Below, piece by piece: positions 1-5,173 of a stretch of 13,360 nucleotides of DNA (positions are counted from its first letter, which is position 1; each line of letters starts with the position of its first letter). The DNA is taken from assembly GCA_046590195.1 (NCBI GenBank), contig JBKJTP010000291.1, forward strand, positions 1 to 13,360, written 5' to 3'. Source of the stretch: JBKJTP01 sp046590195. GTDB lineage: Bacteria; Bacteroidota; Ignavibacteria; Palsa-1295. The notes beneath the pieces are model-generated. The model worked only from the letters and a program-made list of their open reading frames with translations. It was not told the DNA's origin and did no database searches. The position numbers and the translations under genes are program-made.

Positions 1-135
1 CGCTTCCCATCCATCACAGCAGACTTCTCAATTCACACACACTTTCCCGATTTTGAGCCGCGAGAGCGAAGCATGAAGTTTTACATGCAAATATACGAAA
101 TTCTCAGGTTAAAGTCAATACTTTTCAGCATATAA

Positions 136-144
136 TTATCCACA
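136..144 (+). other. Perfect DnaA-box 9-mer (TTATCCACA)
   Basis: The sequence TTATCCACA matches the strong DnaA-box consensus exactly and lies in locally AT-rich DNA. It is the only copy I see. By chance a given 9-mer on either strand is expected about 0.1 times in a window this size, so a lone match is weak evidence for a replication or DnaA-control site. It could equally be chance or a DnaA site controlling the gene at 227. Confidence 0.25.
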
Positions 145-181
145 ATTATCGGCATATCAGATGCGCCCGTTCCTCGTGTGG

Positions 182-189
182 TAACTTTG
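182..189 (+). promoter_or_regulatory. Bacteroidota-type -7 promoter box (TAACTTTG)
   Basis: TAACTTTG fits the primary-sigma -7 consensus TAnnTTTG of Bacteroidota. It sits 37 bp ahead of the ATG at 227, predicting a short leader of roughly 30 nt. The surrounding 10-mer GTAACTTTGC (181-190) is identical to the one ahead of petC on the other strand (4983-4992). No clear TTG (-33) element is seen at the expected distance, which lowers confidence. Confidence 0.5.
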
Positions 190-226
190 CGGTCGTCTTC
201 GGGTTTTTCTGCAAAACAATCGTCCT

Positions 227-2401
227 ATGCCTCGACACTCACCGATCCCACTTCTACTGGCTCTGCTGTTCCTCGCTCCCTCAGCCTCCACCGCGCAGGA
301 CAATATGTGGAAACCCCTCAACGGCTCGCTCTCTGTCGGCGAGCGTGTTACTGCCGCGGGCCTCCATACTTGGGACCTCGATTCGGTCATCATGGTCGGC
401 ACAGAGACTGGGAAGCTCTGGGCGACGCGCAATTACTCCTATTCTGCGGCAATGAGATTTGATATCGGCGAGTCAGCCCGGATCACTTCGATACTGGACT
501 TCCGGACGCCACAAGGTGACACCGCATTGGTAGTCTCAACCGAAAAGGGATTGTTCACCTCGATGAACGATGCGCAGACTTTCATAAAACTCACAACAGA
601 TTTACCTATCTCATCGATCAATGAGTTGCTCGCTCTGAAGAGCTCTACGCCGGATCGTTACCTGCTAGCAGCCACACCGTCAGGTATAGCTCGTTCTACC
701 GATCTGATTACATGGCAGATCGTAGATGGCATTACTAAGGGGGTAAGCATTACGAAGTTTTCAAACTATGCGAATGCCGTCGTTGCTATCAGCAGCGAAG
801 GAAAGATGTACCGCTCTACTGATGGCGGCAATTCTTGGAATGACGGCAAGGCTGACTTACCCGATGACATCACTATAAAATCTCATGCATTCCATCTCCC
901 CGATGCGAGCGGCTCAATGATACATACCGACAAGGGACTTTTCTATTCTTCGGATTTTGGAGAGAATTGGGGAAGGGCTACTCAATCCGGTGTCTATTCA
1001 GAGGACAGCAACATTATTGAATTGACAGGTTTCGATCGTTCTGTCTGGATCACCACTGGCAAACGTGTTTATGGTCTATCTCCCTTAGAGAGTACGTGGC
1101 AGCTGGATGGGCAAACAGTTTATATTCCGAAGCAGGTAGTGTCAAAGCGAGTGCTCGGTCATAAATTACCTGCTGTCTATATTGCAGATTCAGTAGCGTT
1201 TACGACCAATCACACGATCGCTCCTAATTCCTATGGGACAGGCAAGATGAACATTCGTCCTGACGGCCGCATCTATTCGTTTGGTTCGACTCTCATGATC
1301 TCCGACCCACCGTACCTAGAATGGATCACTCAACCGGGGAAATTGCATGACGAGGCCTATGATGAGTTTAATAGTAGTGTCGCCGTGTCTGCCAATGGCT
1401 CCATAGTCGTTTCAAGGGCAATATGGAATCGGATCATGCAATCGGATGACACTGGTCGCACATGGAGACAAACCGCCAACTGGGAGGATATCCCCTTCCC
1501 TCACGGCGATATTGACGCGTCAACAGATGGCACATTCTGGCTAAACAACGGGACGATCTTCAATTACACCACGAGCAGTAGCGAGTGGTCGCCAATGCTT
1601 AATGGTGCGTTCGGCAAGTACGTATTGATGCCGACATTGTCGACATATCCAGAGCTCTTCTCAGCGCTGATCGAGAGTGGTGCAACCAGGCAGGATTCTA
1701 TTTTACGTTCAACAAATGGTGGTGCTGACTGGACGGCGCTTCCCGTTGATATGCCTGCCCTCACCCGCAGGCTGCTCATAAACAAACGCGGCTACATCTA
1801 CGGGATTACGGTCAATGACGAAGGGAATTCATATAATGATCTCTATCGCTCCATCGACAAAGGTGCGACGTGGACCAAGGTCACGCCATCTCACACAGAG
1901 TTCTTTGGCAACGAGATGAAACATCTACTAGTGGGGCCTAACAACGTAATGATAGTTCTCAGCGCAGCAGGCCGTCTGTATCGCTCACTCGATCATGGTG
2001 ACACGTGGAGCGCGCTCACAGAATTCCCACAGCGCCAGTTTGGTCAATTCCACATGGATTCGCTCGGCTTCCTATACGGGACTGATTCCTATGGTCTCTT
2101 TCGATCTGCTGTCAGTGTATTGGGCACGAGTAACGTGCGTCCCAAGGTCGAGTTCGTTGATGAGGTCACAGTCTTTCCTAATCCAGCAAAGAGCAACGTG
2201 ACGCTGAGGCTCGATGAAGCTATCAGTGGGAGCGTAGCCATCACCCTGGTTGATGTAGTTGGGCGTTCAATTGATCTGGGTACTCACACAGCAAGCACTC
2301 ATGTCCTTACGCTCTCATTGCACGGTATAGCGCCTGGCGTGTACACGATGAATGTAATCAATGGCAAGACTACTTACCGATCCAAACTGATCATCGAGTG
2401 A
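227..2401 (+). CDS. Secreted Asp-box (BNR) repeat protein with T9SS C-terminal sorting domain
   Basis: This 724-residue protein is probably exported and then carried across the outer membrane by the type IX system. Residues 1-23 form a signal peptide (hydrophobic core 8-18, cleavage near STA-Q). The body resembles a sialidase/photosystem-stability-like beta-propeller. Six Asp-box motifs of the form S-x-D/N-x-G-x-x-W start near residues 197, 241, 406, 495, 542 and 587, and degenerate copies lie near 112 and 157. Residues about 646-724 form a T9SS type A sorting domain: a V-x-V-F-P-N-P start (PNP at 651-653), a V-D-V-V-G-R strand, a G-V-Y-T-M turn and a K-L-I-I-E end. I see no sialidase catalytic site, and Asp boxes are structural, so enzymatic activity cannot be claimed. 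The ATG at 227 is chosen because the signal peptide follows it directly. A -7 box lies 37 bp upstream. Confidence 0.88.
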   Translation: MPRHSPIPLLLALLFLAPSASTAQDNMWKPLNGSLSVGERVTAAGLHTWDLDSVIMVGTETGKLWATRNYSYSAAMRFDIGESARITSILDFRTPQGDTALVVSTEKGLFTSMNDAQTFIKLTTDLPISSINELLALKSSTPDRYLLAATPSGIARSTDLITWQIVDGITKGVSITKFSNYANAVVAISSEGKMYRSTDGGNSWNDGKADLPDDITIKSHAFHLPDASGSMIHTDKGLFYSSDFGENWGRATQSGVYSEDSNIIELTGFDRSVWITTGKRVYGLSPLESTWQLDGQTVYIPKQVVSKRVLGHKLPAVYIADSVAFTTNHTIAPNSYGTGKMNIRPDGRIYSFGSTLMISDPPYLEWITQPGKLHDEAYDEFNSSVAVSANGSIVVSRAIWNRIMQSDDTGRTWRQTANWEDIPFPHGDIDASTDGTFWLNNGTIFNYTTSSSEWSPMLNGAFGKYVLMPTLSTYPELFSALIESGATRQDSILRSTNGGADWTALPVDMPALTRRLLINKRGYIYGITVNDEGNSYNDLYRSIDKGATWTKVTPSHTEFFGNEMKHLLVGPNNVMIVLSAAGRLYRSLDHGDTWSALTEFPQRQFGQFHMDSLGFLYGTDSYGLFRSAVSVLGTSNVRPKVEFVDEVTVFPNPAKSNVTLRLDEAISGSVAITLVDVVGRSIDLGTHTASTHVLTLSLHGIAPGVYTMNVINGKTTYRSKLIIE

Positions 2402-2442
2402 TGTAGGCGACCCCTTTCTCCCCTACCCGTGTTCACCCGCCC

Positions 2443-2940
2443 ATGATATTCTCTGTCCTGAAATCGCTTGCGTTGGGGGTGTGGCTGGGTGCGTTGATCA
2501 TGTTGGCTGTGGCGGTGGCTGCGCCGCTGTTTCAGAATCTGCCGTCGCGGACGATGGCGGGCAACGTGAACCAGATCATCCTGTCGAGGATGAACGCGAT
2601 CGAGTGGGTCTGTCTGGCGATCGCGATAGCTTGCACGATCGGGATGCTTGTGATGGATTGGTCTGGCGGCCCGCGCCGTCAGCGCATCATCGAGATGGTG
2701 ATGCTAGCTGTGATGGCTGGCGTCCTCTGGTATTACTCTGTCAGCATGACGAATCGCATGACCGAGCTGCGCGCGCAGATCAAAGACTTCGATAATCCGC
2801 GTGACACGACTGAGTATGTTGTTGCGCGTCAGGAGTTCGATAGCTTGCATAAGTCGTACACGCGAATGGTGGGGATCAATATGCTGCTGATACTCGGGTC
2901 GTTCGTTGTGACGGTGCTGAGTGTGAGGAATCAGAAGTAG
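2443..2940 (+). CDS. DUF4149-like four-helix membrane protein
   Basis: This 165-residue inner-membrane protein has predicted helices at about residues 5-28, 54-72, 83-101 and 141-160. A charged loop (about 104-138) lies between helices 3 and 4. The N-terminal pattern L-G-V-W-L-G-A, followed by A-P-L-F and a later M-A-G-N, resembles DUF4149 (TMEM205-like) proteins, whose molecular role is unknown. It starts 41 bp after the secreted protein on the same strand. I see no promoter box in the gap, so co-transcription is likely, though a functional link is not obvious. The last gene before a convergent terminator, it ends at 2940. Family assignment is by pattern recall only. Confidence 0.75.
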   Translation: MIFSVLKSLALGVWLGALIMLAVAVAAPLFQNLPSRTMAGNVNQIILSRMNAIEWVCLAIAIACTIGMLVMDWSGGPRRQRIIEMVMLAVMAGVLWYYSVSMTNRMTELRAQIKDFDNPRDTTEYVVARQEFDSLHKSYTRMVGINMLLILGSFVVTVLSVRNQK

Positions 2941-2995
2941 CTTAGCGCTGGCTTTCTAGCGTGCCGTCCCTCGGGAAGAGCACGGAATACCCCGG

Positions 2996-3052
2996 CAGAT
3001 TGCTTCGTCGGCTTCATCGCTTTTGGCGATGAATGCCTCCTCGCAATGACAG
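2996..3052. repeat. REP-like palindromic element (GATTGCTTCGTC...CTCGCAATGAC type)
   Basis: The outer arms ATTGC (2999-3003) and GCAAT (3043-3047) enclose a central hairpin with stem TTCATCGC / GCGATGAA (3013-3020 / 3026-3033) and loop TTTTG. The stem extends through GGC/GCC (3010-3012 / 3035-3037) past a one-base bulge. The flanking words GATTGCTTCGTC and CTCGCAATGAC are, from memory, those of a dispersed palindromic repeat seen between genes in many bacterial genomes. Here it lies between convergent genes, a usual place for REP elements. A second small imperfect hairpin (CGTGC/GCACG, 2960-2984) lies just before it. Confidence 0.6.
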
Positions 3053-3075
3053 GTTTCTGGAAAGTTATGAAACGC

Positions 3076-3108
3076 AAAGAGGCCAGTCGTGATGACTGGC
3101 CTCTTTTT
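3076..3108. terminator. Strong rho-independent terminator between convergent genes
   Basis: There is a perfect 13-bp stem, AAAGAGGCCAGTC (3076-3088) with GACTGGCCTCTTT (3094-3106), around a five-base GTGAT loop. On the + strand the stem runs into five T residues (3104-3108), so it is a good terminator for the 227-2940 transcription unit. Read from the - strand the stem also ends in a short T run (TTT then G). It can therefore stop the petCB operon too, but is probably weaker in that direction. It lies 136 bp past the + stop and 54 bp past the - stop. Confidence 0.88.
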
Positions 3109-3113
3109 ACACT

Positions 3114-3164
3114 TTGGTCGAACGCTTAGAGTTGGTCGAACGCTTAGAGTTGGTCGAACACTTA
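3114..3164 (-). repeat. 18-bp tandem repeat carrying the stop codon, about 2.8 copies
   Basis: On the - strand the unit reads TAAGCGTTCGACCAACTC. The first copy starts with the actual stop codon of the upstream gene (TAA at 3164-3162) and has GTG in place of GCG. The second copy (3146-3129) is exact, and the third diverges after 15 bases. Because the unit is a multiple of three, three TAA codons stand in the same frame 18 bp apart. This looks like a slippage-type duplication of the gene end and its 3' untranslated region, just before the terminator at 3076-3108. Confidence 0.9.
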
Positions 3165-3467
3165 GCGGCGATCGTTGATGACGGTCTTGGTGACCTCTGT
3201 CTTGTTGCGGCGCGAGAGCGCAACGAGCAGGATGATCACTGCAAGAGCTGCGAGACCGATGAGAAGCATCGTGTTCGTGTCCATGCCTGTGACAACTTCC
3301 GAGCTGCTTGTCGAGGTCTTGCTAGCTGATTCTGTAGACGTCGATACGCTGCCGCTGCCACCCGTTGATGATGAGCCGCCTGTGCCCGTCTCCTGAGCGA
3401 ATACGTTTGAAGCGCCAGCGAGGATGAGAAGAATGAGATTAAAGAATGCGTAGATCTTGATGCGCAT
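3162..3467 (-). CDS. Small single-pass membrane protein of the petCB operon, function unknown
   Basis: I do not recognise this 101-residue protein. Residues 1-24 form a signal peptide (core FFNLILLILAGA, cleavage after VFA). Residues 26-60 are a low-complexity Gly/Ser/Thr segment with no cysteines or haem motif. Residues 67-84 form one transmembrane helix, followed by a basic tail (SRRNK...NDRR). Topology should be outside tail, helix, short cytoplasmic end. The frame is open further upstream, but the ATG at 3467 is chosen because the signal peptide starts there. That places the start 29 bp inside the end of petB, in another frame, so translation is probably coupled to petB. No ribosome-binding site is visible. 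Position suggests an accessory or anchoring subunit of the cytochrome b/Rieske complex, which is inference only. The stop codon lies in an 18-bp tandem repeat. Confidence 0.75.
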   Translation of the reverse strand: MRIKIYAFFNLILLILAGASNVFAQETGTGGSSSTGGSGSVSTSTESASKTSTSSSEVVTGMDTNTMLLIGLAALAVIILLVALSRRNKTEVTKTVINDRR

Positions 3468-4536
3468 AGTCTTGAGTATAGTAGTGATGATATCTCGACT
3501 TCCCATTGACGGGAATGCTCGAGCTTTTCTCTTCGCTACTATCCATCGAAAAATATGCCACAATGGTCAATCCGACATAAAGCGCCAGAATTATTGCTGC
3601 AAGAAGTGTGATCCAGCGCTTGCGCGGCACAGTATCATACGGATCGAGCCTCGGGATAGCAAAAAGAAAGGCGATCACTGCGATCGTGAGGAACAACGAG
3701 AGCCATTCCGGCACGAAGCTCAGCAATTGGAAGAGCGACAGGAAGTACCACTCAGGATGCACGCCCGTCGGCGGATCCGATGGCGCCGTCAGATCGTAGC
3801 CCTCGCCCACTCCAAACGGTGCGAACCACGAGAGCAGCATGAGCACCATCAGCATCCCGATCCAGATCGAGATCTCTTTCAGCATGTGGCTCGGCCACAG
3901 CGGCTCTTCGTAGGCCCCAGGTGTTGCGGGCCTGCCGAACATCAATGCAAGCGACGTGTGCGACATCGCAAGCATCACGATGAGCAGCGGCAAGAGCGCG
4001 ACATGCAATGCGAAGAAGCGCGAGAGTGTGCTCTGGGAGACGTGCTCGCCGCCACGCATGAGCCCAGCGATCCAATCGCCTACTAACGGGAAGTATTCAG
4101 CGATGTCTGTCCCGATCTTCGATGCAGAGTATGAGACCTGATCCCACGGCAAGAGATAGCCAGTGAATCCTGCTCCAAGCAAAAGTATGAGCAGCGCAAC
4201 CCAGGTCGTCCACATCACAGCACGCGGCTTTGTGTACGAGCGCATGATGAAGAGTCCGACGAGATGCAGGATGCCGAAGAGGATCAGGCCGTGCGATGAC
4301 CAGATGTGCATGGATCGTATCTCGCGTCCGTAGGGCACGTGTTCGATGATCAGTCTCACACTTGCGTTCGCTGATTCCGGCGTCGGGATATAATACATCA
4401 TCAGCAGCACGCCCGTCGCAACTTGCACCATCAGCAAGAAGAGCACAAAGCCTCCGAAGTAATACAGCCAAGTGAGCTTGCCGCGCGGCATTGTGCGAGC
4501 CTTGAGATCGAGCACGACCTTCTCGTATAGCGTCAT
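3439..4536 (-). CDS. petB: Cytochrome b6-like subunit fused to subunit IV, quinol oxidase complex
   Basis: This 365-residue integral membrane protein carries haems bL/bH and the quinol sites of a Rieske/cytochrome b complex. Haem ligands are H77 and H91 on helix B and H178 and H193 on helix D. The 15-residue step between the helix D pair is that of b6, not mitochondrial b. b6-like signatures include VQVATG (37-42), LPWDQ (129-133) and QSTLSRFFALH (168-178). A subunit-IV-like part follows in the same chain, with PEWY at 261-264, giving about seven helices. The position of the b6 cysteine that holds the extra haem c is Y26, in Y-Y-F-G-G. A hydrophilic tail (331-365) is partly encoded where the next gene overlaps. 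Its ATG overlaps the petC stop (ATGA, 4533-4536). Green sulfur bacteria have a comparable petCB pair; no cytochrome c1 or f is present here. Confidence 0.93.
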   Translation of the reverse strand: MTLYEKVVLDLKARTMPRGKLTWLYYFGGFVLFLLMVQVATGVLLMMYYIPTPESANASVRLIIEHVPYGREIRSMHIWSSHGLILFGILHLVGLFIMRSYTKPRAVMWTTWVALLILLLGAGFTGYLLPWDQVSYSASKIGTDIAEYFPLVGDWIAGLMRGGEHVSQSTLSRFFALHVALLPLLIVMLAMSHTSLALMFGRPATPGAYEEPLWPSHMLKEISIWIGMLMVLMLLSWFAPFGVGEGYDLTAPSDPPTGVHPEWYFLSLFQLLSFVPEWLSLFLTIAVIAFLFAIPRLDPYDTVPRKRWITLLAAIILALYVGLTIVAYFSMDSSEEKSSSIPVNGKSRYHHYYTQDYAHQDLRIL

Positions 4537-4979
4537 GCTTGTGGCTTCAGAGTGATCGTGATCAATTCACCTTCGACGAGCACCGGCAATTCTGTCAACG
4601 GCGACTTCGGCTTCGAGCCCGGCACATTCACGCCATTGCCATCGAACTTGCCTTTGTGACACTTGCAATAGAATCCAGGCTCTTCCGGACGGTAGCTCAC
4701 GATGCAACCGAGGTGCGTGCAGCTTGCAGTGAATGCGCGGACTCTGTCGTCGGCTGAATGCACAACGATCACTGGCTCTTCAGCGATCTCGATATGCTTC
4801 GAGCGCGTCGGTGTGTTGAGCTCATCCAGCTTCAGTTGTGCCTTTCCCCCGCTCTTTCGCTTTGAGTATCCGAGATAACTGCCCGCAATATTCGTGAACG
4901 GATACAACGCAAACGCCACAGCGCCTGCAAGCAGGGCCTTGAGTGTCTGGCGTCGTTTCTTATCGCGTTGAGTGGACAT
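4533..4979 (-). CDS. petC: Rieske iron-sulfur protein
   Basis: This 148-residue protein carries the [2Fe-2S] cluster that takes an electron from quinol at cytochrome b. The N-terminus has a Tat-like motif (RRQTLK, 9-14) and an uncleaved anchor helix (about 15-38). Cluster box 1 is C87-T-H89-L-G-C92 and box 2 is C105-K-C107-H108-K-G-K-F-D. C87, H89, C105 and H108 should be ligands, with C92-C107 as the disulfide. Box 2 lacks the usual Gly-Ser after the histidine, and Phe replaces the following Tyr. In studied Rieske proteins both changes lower the redox potential, as fits menaquinol. The start is fixed: an in-frame TAA lies three codons upstream, and the only ATG after it is at 4979. The promoter box ends four bases before this ATG, implying an almost leaderless mRNA. 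Confidence 0.93.
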   Translation of the reverse strand: MSTQRDKKRRQTLKALLAGAVAFALYPFTNIAGSYLGYSKRKSGGKAQLKLDELNTPTRSKHIEIAEEPVIVVHSADDRVRAFTASCTHLGCIVSYRPEEPGFYCKCHKGKFDGNGVNVPGSKPKSPLTELPVLVEGELITITLKPQA

Positions 4980-4983
4980 GATG

Positions 4984-4991
4984 CAAAGTTA
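4984..4991 (-). promoter_or_regulatory. Bacteroidota-type -7 promoter box for petC, leaderless transcript predicted
   Basis: On the - strand TAACTTTG matches TAnnTTTG exactly and is followed by CATC and the petC ATG. With the usual spacing from this box to the transcription start, RNA would begin at or within a few bases of the start codon. The flanking 10-mer GTAACTTTGC is identical to the one at 181-190. No TTG element is clear at the -33 distance; a 13-bp palindrome (5000-5012) occupies that area instead. Confidence 0.6.
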
Positions 4992-4999
4992 CGGAAGAA

Positions 5000-5012
5000 C
5001 TGGAGCCTCCAG
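5000..5012. promoter_or_regulatory. Perfect odd palindrome upstream of the petC -7 box, possible operator
   Basis: CTGGAG-C-CTCCAG is symmetrical about one base. It lies 9-21 bp upstream of the petC -7 box, where a repressor or activator could act, and one base away from the inverted-repeat element that starts at 5014. It could instead be the outer edge of that element. No known regulator consensus is recognised. Confidence 0.35.
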
Positions 5013-5013
5013 C

Positions 5014-5166
5014 CGTAGGGCCACATCGCAATGTGGCCGCGATGCGGGCTGCATGAAGTTGTATAAACGAATGTCGAGCGTGAATCGGATTTCGTCCACG
5101 CTCGACATTCAGTTAGATTGCAATTTTTTAACCGCATCCGCGGCCACATTGCGATGTGGCCCTACG
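5014..5166. repeat. 153-bp composite element: inverted hairpin ends around a central hairpin
   Basis: The ends 5014-5047 and 5132-5166 are inverted copies of each other, identical except for one extra G in the right copy. Each end holds its own hairpin, GGCCACAT / ATGTGGCC with a four-base loop (5019-5038 and 5142-5161). The middle carries a third hairpin (5069-5110). The layout is that of a REP pair (BIME-like) or a small non-autonomous inverted-repeat element. No target-site duplication is evident at the edges. It fills most of the gap between the aldehyde dehydrogenase stop and the petC promoter. No T tract follows any stem closely enough for a classical terminator, though the hairpins may still protect or end the upstream mRNA. 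Confidence 0.85.
5069..5110. repeat. Central 14-bp perfect stem-loop of the composite element
   Basis: GAATGTCGAGCGTG (5069-5082) pairs perfectly with CACGCTCGACATTC (5097-5110) around a 14-base loop. On the + strand a run of six T residues begins 13 bases after the stem, too far for a normal intrinsic terminator. On the - strand, the direction of the flanking genes, only a weak TTT follows. Confidence 0.85.
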
Positions 5167-5173
5167 TGCTTTG

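Larger units (their letters stand above)
1..226. other. Gene-free leader region ahead of the secreted Asp-box protein
   Basis: No convincing coding frame covers this stretch. It is AT-rich between about 75 and 160, then becomes mixed. It contains one perfect DnaA-box 9-mer (136-144), the direct repeat AATTATC on either side of CAC (134-150), and a Bacteroidota-type -7 box at 182-189. It most likely holds the promoter and upstream control region of the gene starting at 227. The gene to its left, if any, lies outside the window. Confidence 0.6.

Noticed and set aside
1..226. Replication origin
   Set aside because: Only one DnaA box is present, with no box cluster and no dnaA, dnaN or similar gene in the window.
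227..2401. Active sialidase
   Set aside because: Asp boxes are structural repeats found in many beta-propellers; no arginine triad or other sialidase catalytic pattern could be identified.
3114..3164. CRISPR-like array
   Set aside because: The copies are directly adjacent with no spacers and only about three units; it is a plain tandem repeat.
3114..3329. + strand frame encoding a repeated V-E-R-L-E-L peptide
   Set aside because: The repeat comes from the 18-bp tandem DNA repeat, and the rest is antisense to the small petCB-linked membrane protein, whose signal peptide and helix make the - strand the coding one.
3468..3563. Longer N-terminus for the small membrane protein, starting at 3563
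   Set aside because: This would place 32 residues, encoded wholly within petB, ahead of a clear signal peptide. The ATG at 3467 puts the signal peptide at the N-terminus.
3457..4086. Long open frame on the + strand opposite petB
   Set aside because: It is antisense to a clearly recognisable cytochrome b with all haem ligands, and its protein is rich in His, Arg and Gln as expected for a shadow frame. No promoter or start signal supports it.
5069..5130. Intrinsic terminator on the + strand using the central hairpin and the T run at 5124-5129
   Set aside because: The T run is 13 bases from the stem, and no + strand gene lies upstream that would need it.
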